Source: RGIG1918 sp045536045
Lineage (GTDB): Bacteria; Cyanobacteriota; Vampirovibrionia; Gastranaerophilales; Gastranaerophilaceae
Assembly (NCBI GenBank): GCA_045536045.1
Contig: JAZSMU010000006.1
Coordinates: forward strand, 7,640-71,639
Reading direction: 5' to 3'
Length of the DNA: 64,000 nucleotides
A program made the position numbers and the translations under genes. A model generated the notes under the pieces. That model ran no database searches. It saw nothing but the letters and a program-made list of their open reading frames with translations, and was not told the origin of the DNA. Positions 16,382 to 25,399 of the stretch are shown here, piece by piece (the stretch's first letter is position 1; every line of letters begins with the position of its first letter).

Positions 16382-17050
16382 TTATCTAATATTTAAAAAT
16401 TTATGAACTTGAGGAATTAAGCGAATATTTTTATATTCTTTAAAATATTTATAAAATATTTCTTCTGGCTGAAATCCAGCAGACATAGGCATTTTTGGCT
16501 GAAGAATTATAGTTAAATTGTATTTTTTTGCAATTTCAATTGTTTTTTCAATTTCCTCATCTTTAATATTTTCATCAAAAACAATTTTAATGAACGCAAT
16601 TTTTTTGCTTGCAATACGCGCAAATTCATCATTTTGGCTAAATTGATTTTCTTGCCCTGTTGAGCTTTGAAGTTTGATATCCATAGCTACAATATCAACT
16701 AAATCAATAATCTCTTCCAATTTTTGAGGGAGTGTTCCGTTTGTTTCAAGATAAATTGTTTTTTCAACTTTTGGCAAAAGCTCTTTTAAAAATTCAAAAT
16801 GTAATAATGGTTCTCCACCTGTTAGAGCAACGGTTTTGCCTTTAAAATTTTCAATTTCTTTTAAAAGTTTTTCAACACTCCAAACCGTTGAAATTTCTTT
16901 AGAATGATTTGTGTCGCAATAATCACAATTTAAATTACAACCTGAAAATCTTATAAACAGTTGGTCTTCGCCAATATTTATTCCCTCTCCTTGCAAAGAT
17001 TCAAAAATTTCAATTATGTTTGCACTATTCAAATAATTCACCTCTGACAT
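16382..17050 (-). CDS. queE: 7-carboxy-7-deazaguanine synthase QueE
   Basis: Radical SAM enzyme that converts carboxy-tetrahydropterin to carboxy-deazaguanine in queuosine synthesis. It has the family opening EIFESLQGEG, the cluster motif C-x3-C-x2-C (CNLNCDYCDT), LTGGEPLLH and ETNGTLPQ. I chose ATG 17050 (222 residues); ATG 17059 and 17098 are also in frame but add sequence not typical of the family. The start overlaps the 3' end of the upstream DnaJ-like gene by 26 bases, so it is probably translationally coupled. queC and queD are not in the window. Confidence 0.93.
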   Translation of the reverse strand: MSEVNYLNSANIIEIFESLQGEGINIGEDQLFIRFSGCNLNCDYCDTNHSKEISTVWSVEKLLKEIENFKGKTVALTGGEPLLHFEFLKELLPKVEKTIYLETNGTLPQKLEEIIDLVDIVAMDIKLQSSTGQENQFSQNDEFARIASKKIAFIKIVFDENIKDEEIEKTIEIAKKYNLTIILQPKMPMSAGFQPEEIFYKYFKEYKNIRLIPQVHKFLNIR

Positions 17051-18008
17051 CACTTTCATCCAAATTTTTAACTTCTTTATATGCTCTAATTTCCTCAATT
17101 GTTGGTTTTTGTGGTGTTACGATTTTAATTTCAACAATCAATTCTTCTCTTTTGCCTGTTTTTTTGTTCAACAAGCCACCACCTGTAATTCTAAATTTGT
17201 CGTGAGAATTTGTTTGAGGTGGAATTTTCATTGTAACATTGCCATCCATTGTTGGAATTAATATTTCGCTTCCTAAAAATGCTTCCCAAGGTGTTATTGG
17301 AAGTTCTAATTTTGCTCTGTTATTTTCAATTTTGAAAACATTTTTTGAAGCAACTTTTATTGTTAAAATTAAATCTCCTGATTCAGCTCCAAATTTTCCT
17401 AATTTTCCTTCATTTTTAATTTTTAAAGTGCTATTTTGTTTTGGATTTTTTGGAATTTTAACAGTAACTTTTTTGTGAATTGTAATTTCGCCAAGCCCAT
17501 CGCAATTTGTGCATTTTGTTCCATTTGCAAATTTTTTGCCTAAGCATTTTGGGCATTTTTCGCTATGAACAATATTAATTTTTTTAATAACTCCATCTAC
17601 TGCCTCTTTTGGCGTGATTTCAATTGTCATATAAATATTTTCGCCTTTTGTTGGGCGTGGCTTAGATTCTTTTTCTTCAAAAAATTTATTAACAAAATCT
17701 CCAAAATTTTCTTTTTTCTTTTTGGGTGCTTCTTTGTATTCTTTTTTCTCTTCCTTAAACTCTTTTTTAACTTCTTTTTCTTCTTTTGAATTAGGCATAA
17801 TGCCATTTAAAGTGTCGTATTTTAGTTTTTTAACTTCGTCAGATAGGGTGTCAAATGCTTCGTTTATTTCTTTAAAAATTTTTTCTGCGTTTTCAATTTT
17901 GCTTATGTCGGGGTGGTATTTTTTGACAAGTTTTTTGTATGAAGATTTTATTTCTTCAATGGTTGCATTTTCTTCAACTTCTAAAATTTGATAATAATTT
18001 CTTGCCAT
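17025..18008 (-). CDS. DnaJ-like co-chaperone, two zinc motifs, charged linker
   Basis: 327 residues. N-terminal J domain with HPD (YHPDISK), then a Lys/Glu-rich linker (about 75-110) in place of the Gly/Phe region, two CxxCxG-type zinc motifs (CPKCLG, CTNCDG), and the C-terminal peptide-binding domains ending with the DnaJ-like ITGGGLLNKKTGKREEL. It has lost two of the four zinc motifs, like the paralogue at 3071, but has a different linker. It overlaps queE downstream. The start ATG lies 6 bases after TAAAAT with no clear ribosome site. Confidence 0.87.
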   Translation of the reverse strand: MARNYYQILEVEENATIEEIKSSYKKLVKKYHPDISKIENAEKIFKEINEAFDTLSDEVKKLKYDTLNGIMPNSKEEKEVKKEFKEEKKEYKEAPKKKKENFGDFVNKFFEEKESKPRPTKGENIYMTIEITPKEAVDGVIKKINIVHSEKCPKCLGKKFANGTKCTNCDGLGEITIHKKVTVKIPKNPKQNSTLKIKNEGKLGKFGAESGDLILTIKVASKNVFKIENNRAKLELPITPWEAFLGSEILIPTMDGNVTMKIPPQTNSHDKFRITGGGLLNKKTGKREELIVEIKIVTPQKPTIEEIRAYKEVKNLDESDVRGELFE

Positions 18009-18014
18009 TCTTTA

Positions 18015-18020
18015 ATTTTA
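18015..18020 (-). promoter_or_regulatory. -10 box of the second DnaJ-like gene, predicted leaderless
   Basis: TAAAAT on the minus strand followed by TAAAGA and the ATG at 18008. Confidence 0.5.
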
Positions 18021-18030
18021 CTTAAATATA

Positions 18031-18059
18031 AAAAAAATCCAACATTTTTTGTGTTGGAT
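18031..18059 (-). terminator. Terminator of the sugar nucleotidyltransferase gene
   Basis: ATCCAACA (18037-18044) pairs with TGTTGGAT (18052-18059) across 7 bases. On the minus strand the hairpin is followed by a run of T. It lies 25 bases past the stop at 18084. Confidence 0.8.
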
Positions 18060-18083
18060 TTTTAAAATTTATTAATTTTTTAT

Positions 18084-19763
18084 TTATAAAACAAGTATAT
18101 TGCCTTTCATTTCATCAACGCCATATTTGTCTTTGAAAATTTCAAGTCTATCTCCTGCACCTCTAGACATTTTTACAACACCTGTTTCAATTTCTGTGTT
18201 GTTTTTGAAATCTTGTAAAACAAAATTTGGAACGCCATAGTATTTATTTAACCAAGGGAATGCTTCGTTTTCTTTTGTTTCTTTAGCAACATCTTGAATC
18301 ATTTTTACATATGCTTCAGCTGAACCAATGTCATCCCAAACAGCTAATTTTCCACCTTTTGCTTCCAATGGAACTGTGTAAACTTTCATTGGGTTGCCAT
18401 TTTCATCAACCAATTTTCCAGCATTACATAGCTCAACAATTTTTGGAATAACATGTTTTCCTAAAAATCCTGCACCTTTTTCTTCAAGATTAATATCTTT
18501 AAGAACCTTAACTGCTTCTTTGCTCATAAAATACATACCTGGATTTGCCATATAATTTCCATTTATTTCGGCTTTTTGAACTTCCATCCAGTCAGCTTTT
18601 TCTTCTATTGAAGCATTTGAAGGAATTTTATTTGTATATTTTGGTTTTTCAATAAATTTTTTGATTTGTTGGTTGCCATTTTCATCAACTTCTGTTCCAA
18701 TTAAACCAAATGATTTTGCTCTTTCTGGATTAACTGGGTAGTATGGAATAACAAGTGCTGCATTTGGAAGAGTTTTTAGTGCTTTATATGCTCTTGTTAT
18801 ATCTGCGTTTGTGAAAATATCTGCGTTTAAAATAATCGCATCTTTGTCATCTGAAATAATATCTCTTTTTAGAGCTTCAGCAAACGCACCACCGTCTGTA
18901 TCGTATTTTCTAACGTGTTTAACTTCTTTGTCTTCGTCAATACTGTGTGCTTGGCTTAGATATGCATATTTATCTTTTCCAGTGATAATACCTGCAGAAG
19001 CTGCCATATTCAATGTTGTTCCAATGATACGGTAGCTATTTTTTGTTGGCAAACTGCAAGATGGTTTGTTTTCGCTGTTTCCATTTATAAATGCGTTAAC
19101 ATTATAAAATCTTTCCCCAAAACCACCAGCTGGAATTAATAAGTTTGGTTGGTTTGCTTCAACAATGTCTTTATAATCGCCAACAGGTGCTTGTGTGTAT
19201 AATTTGTTGTATGAGTAATTTTTAACTGCTTCTAGTGTTTTTGATTCTTTGTTTAGAGTTGATACATAAACATTTCCTGTAAAAGATAGCCCTTTAAAGC
19301 TTGTTTTTTGATTTTTAGGTTCTTCATCAGAGAACATAATATATTCAAAAGAGCCATCATCAGCAGTGATTTTGCTACCTTTTAGCATCATAATTTTTGT
19401 GTCTTCGTCTTCAATTACAATGTGGTGGTCAAATTTTCCTTTTGCATAAGAAAGGTTTGGGCATTTTGCTCCAACTTTTTCATAGCCTCTGAAGATTTCT
19501 TTTGTGTCGTTTTCCATAACTTTGACATATTTTTTATCGCCTACATTGAAAACTTCAACGCTTAAGCCATCGCCGAATAGTTTTTTATCTTTTTCTTCTG
19601 TTATAAATCTGCCATCAATTTTTACATCTTCATTAATCCCAAAAAGGTTATCAACGTGGATTCCATTGTTTCTGATATGCTTTTGAGCTTCTCTGTTGAA
19701 TGGGGATACACCTTTAAAAGTAGTGTTTCTTACTGGGGAATAATTAATTGGTGTTATTTGCAT
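18084..19763 (-). CDS. Sugar-phosphate nucleotidyltransferase with lineage-type N-terminal extension
   Basis: 559 residues from ATG 19763, which has GGAG 6 bases upstream; a TTG 12 bases earlier lies inside that site. Residues about 205-480 form a nucleotidyltransferase domain of the ADP-glucose/glucose-1-phosphate type (IPAGGFGERF, AIILNADIFTNAD, KKFIEKPKY). The glycine-rich loop deviates from the usual GxGTRL. The first 200 residues are unknown and contain two copies of a Thr-x-Phe-Lys-Gly motif (TTFKG at 14-18, TSFKG at 154-158). It probably supplies an activated sugar for glycogen or surface polysaccharide. Product nucleotide is unassigned. Confidence 0.75.
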   Translation of the reverse strand: MQITPINYSPVRNTTFKGVSPFNREAQKHIRNNGIHVDNLFGINEDVKIDGRFITEEKDKKLFGDGLSVEVFNVGDKKYVKVMENDTKEIFRGYEKVGAKCPNLSYAKGKFDHHIVIEDEDTKIMMLKGSKITADDGSFEYIMFSDEEPKNQKTSFKGLSFTGNVYVSTLNKESKTLEAVKNYSYNKLYTQAPVGDYKDIVEANQPNLLIPAGGFGERFYNVNAFINGNSENKPSCSLPTKNSYRIIGTTLNMAASAGIITGKDKYAYLSQAHSIDEDKEVKHVRKYDTDGGAFAEALKRDIISDDKDAIILNADIFTNADITRAYKALKTLPNAALVIPYYPVNPERAKSFGLIGTEVDENGNQQIKKFIEKPKYTNKIPSNASIEEKADWMEVQKAEINGNYMANPGMYFMSKEAVKVLKDINLEEKGAGFLGKHVIPKIVELCNAGKLVDENGNPMKVYTVPLEAKGGKLAVWDDIGSAEAYVKMIQDVAKETKENEAFPWLNKYYGVPNFVLQDFKNNTEIETGVVKMSRGAGDRLEIFKDKYGVDEMKGNILVL

Positions 19764-19897
19764 TTCTTTCTCCAAAATTTTAACTTATGCTAAGACAAAT
19801 CTTCTGAATAATAAAATTTGCCATATTCGTCAAAAATATTTGTTAAGATTTGTAAAATTATTTCATATCTTTGAATGCAGGCAATAAATATAGTTTT

Positions 19898-19903
19898 TAT
19901 AAT
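19898..19903 (+). promoter_or_regulatory. -10 box upstream of the helical repeat protein
   Basis: TATAAT 21 bases before the ATG at 19925; AAGGCGA provides a ribosome site. A TTGAAT at 19871 is 21 bases away, too far for a standard -35. Confidence 0.4.
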
Positions 19904-19924
19904 TATAGGTATTAAGGCGATTTA

Positions 19925-20821
19925 ATGATAGAACTAGATTTAAATTTATCATATTTAGCACAGCATTTTCAGATTGCTCCTACTAAGCTTGCTCAATACA
20001 AGAACAAGTCTATTCAAGAAATTCTTGAAGAAGAGGTAAAGGCAGGCAATCTGCAAGCTTTGCAGTTTGCGTCTTCAATATCTGACCCTAGCCAATTAGC
20101 AAAATTATTTAGCCTTGCAAATTATTGCAACAGATACCTAATAATTAAAGGACTTGATGATGATATTTTGGGTAAAATTTTAGAAAAATTACCTACTCAA
20201 GATTTATTGTCTGGTATTCATTATTTCAATATGGATAAATTATTTGAAATGCTTGAAGAGTTGCCTCCTGAAGAGCTTTTGAATGTTGTTTTCCAAAAAT
20301 TTGGATTAGCAAACATTGTTCAGCTTATGAATGTTGATGAGCTAGATGCTTTCTTTGAAAGCCCTAATGTTGAAAGAGCTGATATTCAAAAAACTTTCAA
20401 ACAATTTGATAAAGAATTATTAGATAAAATTATGTTCCAAAGTCTTGGAATGGATACTAGGGAAAAATCTAGAAAAGAAATTTTTGAGCATATTGCTTCA
20501 ATGGATGATACTCAATTTAATCAATTTATTTTGGGCATGAAGAAGAACCATAAGCAAGCTTTGGTGTTTGGTATGTGCCAAAACGATAAAAAACTTATGC
20601 TTGAGCTTGACCCAAAAGCAATTGCAAGACCATTAATGGCTTTAGAAAAGGGCGAAATAATTAAATGCATGGAAGTTTTAGACCCTAAATTTGTTATTCC
20701 AATGATTCAAGAATTACCAGAAGAATTGGTGCAAGTTGTTGCAGCACAAATTGACCCAATGCAATTTGCAGATATTTTGATTAAAAATTGCCCAGATATT
20801 TTAAGTAAAATTAAAATTTAG
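19925..20821 (+). CDS. Alpha-helical repeat protein resembling MgtE-N/FliG domains
   Basis: 298 residues, soluble, entirely helical in appearance. Repeating units of the form L-x-x-L-P-x-[EQ]-[DE]-L recur: ILEKLPTQDLL, MLEELPPEELLNVVF and MIQELPEELVQVVAAQIDP, with degenerate units between. This is the pattern of the superhelical armadillo-like fold of the MgtE N-terminal domain and FliG. No MgtE membrane domain follows, and the FliG C-terminal charged torque helix is not recognisable, so neither name is justified. It may be a scaffold. Its 3' end overlaps convergent deoB by 11 bases. Confidence 0.55.
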   Translation: MIELDLNLSYLAQHFQIAPTKLAQYKNKSIQEILEEEVKAGNLQALQFASSISDPSQLAKLFSLANYCNRYLIIKGLDDDILGKILEKLPTQDLLSGIHYFNMDKLFEMLEELPPEELLNVVFQKFGLANIVQLMNVDELDAFFESPNVERADIQKTFKQFDKELLDKIMFQSLGMDTREKSRKEIFEHIASMDDTQFNQFILGMKKNHKQALVFGMCQNDKKLMLELDPKAIARPLMALEKGEIIKCMEVLDPKFVIPMIQELPEELVQVVAAQIDPMQFADILIKNCPDILSKIKI

Positions 20822-22058
20822 GTAGCCACAATTCATCATTTATGTCATCAATTCTTTTTGTTGCTGGTGGTTCTTTAGCTTGAATTTCTTCAATTGACTC
20901 GGTTTTGTTTTCTTTTTTTTCTGTGTCTAGTTCAAGCCAAGTGCGAACAACATCTGCTAAATATGTAAAGCTTTCTTTTGTGCCACAAGCTTCAGCTGGA
21001 TAATTTTTACCATAAATTAAAAATGGAACCATTTCTCTTGTATGGTCTGTTCCTTTGTGAGTTGGGTCGCAACCGTGGTCTGCTGTTATAATCAAAATTG
21101 TGTCATCAGAAATTGCTTTTATAATTTTTGGCAAAAATGTGTCAATTTCTTCAATTGCATTTTTATAGCCTAGAGTGTCTCTTCTGTGTCCAAAAAGCAT
21201 ATCTGTGTCAACTAAATTTGTGAAAATTAAGTTTGCGTCATCATTTTTAATTGTCTTAAGGGTAAGTTTTAGCCCTTCCATATTTGAGCCTGTTGTTTGA
21301 TATCTTGTAACTCCTTTCCCAACAAAAATATCTTTAATTTTGCCAACACCAAAAACTTCGCCACCTGCTTTTTCAATTTCATCTAACAAAGTATCTTTAG
21401 GAGGCTCAAGGCTATAGTCATGTCTTAAAGCCCCAACTCTTGTTGGTTTTCCGTCTATAATTTGATATGGTCTTGCAATTACCCTTGAAACACCATAGCC
21501 GTTATTTAAGATTTCTCTTGCAATTTTGCACCATTCATATAAAGTTTCAACAGGAATAACATCAATATCAACTGCAATTTGGAAAACGCTATCTGCTGAT
21601 GTGTAGATAATTGGATATTTTGTTTTTTGATGTTCTTCGTTTAAGTCTTCAATAATTTTTGTTCCAGAAGCTGGAATATTTCCTAAAATACCCTTACAGC
21701 CTGTTTTTTCAATAAATTCGTTAATCAATTCATCAGGAAAATTGATATAAGTTTTAAATGGCTCATCTAAGACAAGCCCTGCAATTTCCCAGTGTCCTGT
21801 CGTTGTGTCTTTTCCTTTGCTTTTCATTTTGGCAATGCCGTAGCTTGCTTTTGGCTTTTTAACTTTTTTTACACCTTCAAGGTCTTTAATATTTCCAAAG
21901 CCTAATTTTTCAAGATTTGGGATGTTTAAACCAACTGTTTTTGCAATGTTTCCAACGGTATCTGCTGTTAGCTCATCACCATAATCTGGAGCATCGGGAA
22001 GTGCTCCTATTCCCATAGAGTCAATAACAATAATAACTGCTTTTTTGTCTTTATTCAT
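20811..22058 (-). CDS. deoB: Phosphopentomutase DeoB
   Basis: Manganese enzyme that interconverts ribose/deoxyribose 1- and 5-phosphates in nucleoside salvage. 415 residues with the alkaline phosphatase-superfamily signature VIIVIDSMGIGALPDAPDYG, the cap-domain region GHWEIAG, and ITADHGCDPTHKGTDHTRE. A C-terminal tail of about 35 residues rich in Lys/Glu after the catalytic core is unusual. The start is ATG 22058 with AGGTGA 6 bases upstream; a TTG two codons earlier is less likely. The start overlaps the stop of the upstream decarboxylase by 8 bases. Confidence 0.96.
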   Translation of the reverse strand: MNKDKKAVIIVIDSMGIGALPDAPDYGDELTADTVGNIAKTVGLNIPNLEKLGFGNIKDLEGVKKVKKPKASYGIAKMKSKGKDTTTGHWEIAGLVLDEPFKTYINFPDELINEFIEKTGCKGILGNIPASGTKIIEDLNEEHQKTKYPIIYTSADSVFQIAVDIDVIPVETLYEWCKIAREILNNGYGVSRVIARPYQIIDGKPTRVGALRHDYSLEPPKDTLLDEIEKAGGEVFGVGKIKDIFVGKGVTRYQTTGSNMEGLKLTLKTIKNDDANLIFTNLVDTDMLFGHRRDTLGYKNAIEEIDTFLPKIIKAISDDTILIITADHGCDPTHKGTDHTREMVPFLIYGKNYPAEACGTKESFTYLADVVRTWLELDTEKKENKTESIEEIQAKEPPATKRIDDINDELWLPKF

Positions 22059-23379
22059 TCTCAATCACCTCAACATAATCGTCTAAATATTTCATATGCC
22101 ACTCTTGAATAAGCTCACCTTTTGCTAAAATTGCTCTTCCTGGTGGGTATGGCATAATTGTTGCACCAGAAATTCTATGCAATGCATTTTCTTTTTTAAC
22201 AAAAGTTGTTTCAAGCTTAAAGCTATTTTTTGGGCTTATTTTAACAATTGGAGTTGGCTCAACTTCAAATTCATTTTCTTCTTCAAATGTTTCAATTTTG
22301 GCATTCTTTAGGGCATTTGCTAATTTTTGTAGTTTTTTATTATCTGTTCCCACTCCAGTTAAATATAAAATAGAATTTTCTTCTTCAATCTCATCTTCTA
22401 TATTAAATTTTTCATTAATAATTTTTGCTAAAGTTTTGGAGTTTATTCCTTGTTTTTTTACAACAATTTTTGTGAAATCACGATTTGTGTGGGATAAAAA
22501 TTCAACTCCATGTTTTTCTAATTTTTTTTCAAATTTTTCAATATTTTTAATTAAATTATCAAGCATTTTTCTGCCAGATTTAGAGTCTAGCCTTAAAACA
22601 GTTTCTTCTGCAATAGCTATCATAGGGTAGCTTGGAGATGTTGTTTGAATAAGGTTTAGTGCATTTTGGAATTTTTCAGGGTCAAAATCCGTGCTTTGTC
22701 CAATATGAAATAGGGCAATTGAATTTGGTGCACCTGCGTTTTTATGAAGCGAATTAACTGAAAAATCTGCGCCTAATTGAATTGCAGGCACGCCTAATTT
22801 ATCTGAAAAATTCATTAAACTTCCATGCGCTTCATCAACAATTAAATAAACACCATATTGCTTGCAAATTCTTGAAATTTCTTCAATATTTGAATGAACT
22901 CCCTCGTAGGTTGGGCTTGTGATTATTAAAGCCTTGTAATTATTCATTTTGAGGGCATTTTCAATATTTTCTGGAGACATTTCTTTGTATATTCTAAAAC
23001 TTTCATTATAGTTTGGAATAATCCAATCTGGAATTGCACCAGTTAATGTTAAACCATTTAAGACGGATTTATGTGCATTTCTTCCAACTAAAACTCTATC
23101 TCCAGCTTCTAATATCGCTAACATAATTGCAATAATTCCAGAAGTTGAGCCATTTAAAAGAATGTAAGATTCTTTGCTTTTGTATATTTTTGAAATTCTG
23201 CTTTGAGCTCTTCTAATTACTCCTTTTGGATTTTGAAGGTTATCAAGCCCATCTAGCTCGGAAAAATCATATTTAAACCAAGAAGAAAATTCTTTTAAAA
23301 ACGGACTTTTTTGAGAATGAGATGGTGTTGTAAAATATGTTTTCTTTTTTATTTTTTTTAACAATTTGAATAAAGACAT
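22051..23379 (-). CDS. PLP-dependent Orn/Lys/Arg decarboxylase family protein
   Basis: 442 residues of fold-type I. The family N-terminus is recognisable (TPSHSQKSPFLKEF), followed by the cofactor region LLNGSTSGIIA, the aspartate motif LIVDEAHGSL, and the Schiff-base lysine in NSLHKNAG. Related enzymes decarboxylate arginine, lysine or ornithine to polyamines or their precursors; the substrate cannot be decided here. The C-terminal domain is short, as in Gram-positive SpeA/Cad forms of about 480 residues. It overlaps deoB by 8 bases. The start faces ligA across 23 bases. Confidence 0.88.
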   Translation of the reverse strand: MSLFKLLKKIKKKTYFTTPSHSQKSPFLKEFSSWFKYDFSELDGLDNLQNPKGVIRRAQSRISKIYKSKESYILLNGSTSGIIAIMLAILEAGDRVLVGRNAHKSVLNGLTLTGAIPDWIIPNYNESFRIYKEMSPENIENALKMNNYKALIITSPTYEGVHSNIEEISRICKQYGVYLIVDEAHGSLMNFSDKLGVPAIQLGADFSVNSLHKNAGAPNSIALFHIGQSTDFDPEKFQNALNLIQTTSPSYPMIAIAEETVLRLDSKSGRKMLDNLIKNIEKFEKKLEKHGVEFLSHTNRDFTKIVVKKQGINSKTLAKIINEKFNIEDEIEEENSILYLTGVGTDNKKLQKLANALKNAKIETFEEENEFEVEPTPIVKISPKNSFKLETTFVKKENALHRISGATIMPYPPGRAILAKGELIQEWHMKYLDDYVEVIENE

Positions 23380-23389
23380 AGTTTTATAT

Positions 23390-23395
23390 TAAAAT
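23390..23395 (+). promoter_or_regulatory. -10 box of ligA, predicted leaderless
   Basis: TAAAAT followed by seven A/T bases and the ligA ATG; no Shine-Dalgarno. It lies in a 23-base gap shared with the divergent decarboxylase gene. Confidence 0.45.
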
Positions 23396-23402
23396 ATTTT
23401 TT

Positions 23403-25397
23403 ATGGATATACAAGAAAAAATTTTAAAATTAAGAGAAGAAATTAATTATCATTCTAAGAAATATTATGTTGATGATGCACCCGAAATTGAAGACTATCA
23501 ATATGATAAATTATTTCATGAATTAGAGGCTCTTGAAGCTGAGCGTCCAGACTTGATTACTCCAACTTCTCCAACACAAAGAGTTGGTGGCATTAGCGAA
23601 AAATTTATTCAAGTTCCACATAAAAATAGGCTTTATAGTCTTGATAATTCAAATGGCGATGAAGAATTAAAAGAATGGTATGGGAGAGTTTTAAAAGGGA
23701 TTTATGGCACAAACGAGACTTCTCCTTTGTTTAATGTTCCTTTGGTAATGGAATTGAAAATAGATGGGCTTGCAGTTTGCTTAACTTATGAAAAAGGCAA
23801 GTTTGTTCAAGGTTTAACAAGGGGCGACGGTGTTCAAGGTGAGGATATTACTAACAATTTAAGAACCATAAAAGCAATTCCACTTGAGCTTACTGAACCT
23901 GTTGATGTTGAAGTTCGTGGAGAAGTTTATATGCCATATAATGCTTTTGAAAAGTTAAATCAAAAGCAAATTGAAGACGGACTTCCTACATTTAAAAATC
24001 CCAGAAATGCAGCTGCAGGCACTCTTCGTCAACTTGACCCTAAAATTGTTGAGGGTAGAGGTCTTACAATGTTTGTTTATTATGGGCTTTTTGAAGATAA
24101 AGCAATTGCTCCAAAAACTCATAGTGCAACAATGAATTATCTTAAAAAATTAGGCTTCAGAGTTAATAATTTTTCAATGGCACAAAATATTGGAGAAGTT
24201 TGTGGTTTTTGTTCTTACCAGTCTGAAGCAAGACACAAATTACCTTATGCAACAGATGGTGTTGTTGTTAAGGTTGATGATATAAATATGCAAATTGAGC
24301 TTGGTTTTACTTCTCGTGTTCCAAAATGGGCTACTGCCTACAAATTTCCACCTGAAGAAGTTTGGACGAAGCTTTTAGGAATTGAAGTTTCTGTTGGAAG
24401 AACAGGAGCAGTTACACCAGTTGCACTTTTAGAGCCTGTTGATATTTCTGGTTCAACTGTTGCAAGAGCAAGTTTGTATAATTTTGATGAAATTAAAAGG
24501 CTTGATGTCAGAATTGGAGAAGAAGTTTTAGTTAAAAAAGCTGCTGAAATTATTCCAAAAGTTGTTCAAGCAAAAATTGACCCAAATTTGCCTCAATATG
24601 AAACGCCAAAGAATTGCCCTGTGTGTGGTGCAGAATTAGTTGAGCTACCTGAAGAAGTTAATTTGTACTGTTCAAATTCTTTATGCCCTGCCCAAGTTAA
24701 AGGAAGAATTGAATATTTTGTTTCAAAATATTGTATGGATATTGATGGATTTGGCGAAGTTATTATATCCCAACTTGTTAATCTTGGCTTGGTTTCAAAT
24801 TTTTCAGATTTATATTATTTAAAATTTGAAGATTTTATGAGGCTAGAGCTTGTTAAAGATAAAACTGCTCAAAATCTTCTAAATGCTTTAGAAAATTCTA
24901 AAAAACCTAAATTTGCGAAATTTTTAAATGCACTTGGTATTCGTCATGTTGGTCGCGAAATGGCTGAAGTTTTAACACAAACTTATAAATCTACAAAAGA
25001 GTTAGAAAATGCTCCACTAGAAGAGCTTTCAAGAATAGACGGAGTTGGCGAAAAAGTTGCCAAAAGTATTTATTCTTATTTTAAAAATGAAGAAAATTTA
25101 GCAATTATTCAAAAATTATATGAAGCTGGAGTTGAGCCTCAAATTTCAACTGAAATTATTGAAAATGAGTTTTTCAAAGGTAAATCATTTGTAATTACAG
25201 GAACTTTGAGTAAATTTTCAAGAGATAAAGCACAAGAAATTTTAAAATCTTATGGTGCTAAAACACCAAGCTCTATTTCAAAATCTACTAATTATTTGAT
25301 TGTTGGCGAAGGTGGTGGCTCAAAAATTGATAAAGCCCGTGCTTGGGGCGTTCAAGTTTTAACTGAAGAAGAATTTTTAGAAAAATTAGGAGAATAA
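23403..25397 (+). CDS. ligA: NAD-dependent DNA ligase
   Basis: Seals nicks in replication and repair. 664 residues, full length: Ia domain (1-60), adenylation domain with the active-site lysine in KIDG (119-122), OB fold, zinc finger (CPVCGAEL ... YCSNSLCPAQ), helix-hairpin-helix repeats (about 500-570, IDGVGEKVAKSIY) and a C-terminal BRCT domain (FVITGTLSKFSRDKAQEIL). Next to the start codon there is only an A/T-rich -10-like box, no ribosome site. The SIMPL gene follows after 2 bases. Confidence 0.98.
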   Translation: MDIQEKILKLREEINYHSKKYYVDDAPEIEDYQYDKLFHELEALEAERPDLITPTSPTQRVGGISEKFIQVPHKNRLYSLDNSNGDEELKEWYGRVLKGIYGTNETSPLFNVPLVMELKIDGLAVCLTYEKGKFVQGLTRGDGVQGEDITNNLRTIKAIPLELTEPVDVEVRGEVYMPYNAFEKLNQKQIEDGLPTFKNPRNAAAGTLRQLDPKIVEGRGLTMFVYYGLFEDKAIAPKTHSATMNYLKKLGFRVNNFSMAQNIGEVCGFCSYQSEARHKLPYATDGVVVKVDDINMQIELGFTSRVPKWATAYKFPPEEVWTKLLGIEVSVGRTGAVTPVALLEPVDISGSTVARASLYNFDEIKRLDVRIGEEVLVKKAAEIIPKVVQAKIDPNLPQYETPKNCPVCGAELVELPEEVNLYCSNSLCPAQVKGRIEYFVSKYCMDIDGFGEVIISQLVNLGLVSNFSDLYYLKFEDFMRLELVKDKTAQNLLNALENSKKPKFAKFLNALGIRHVGREMAEVLTQTYKSTKELENAPLEELSRIDGVGEKVAKSIYSYFKNEENLAIIQKLYEAGVEPQISTEIIENEFFKGKSFVITGTLSKFSRDKAQEILKSYGAKTPSSISKSTNYLIVGEGGGSKIDKARAWGVQVLTEEEFLEKLGE

Positions 25398-25399
25398 AA

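Noticed and set aside
17239..17991. Plus-strand frames rich in Phe and Lys opposite the second DnaJ-like gene
   Set aside because: Shadows of the charged linker and beta domains; the minus-strand J domain is unambiguous.
20811..20821. Possible assembly error because two genes overlap at their 3' ends
   Set aside because: Both C-termini read normally; short convergent overlaps also occur at tlyA/recO and fliR/41622.
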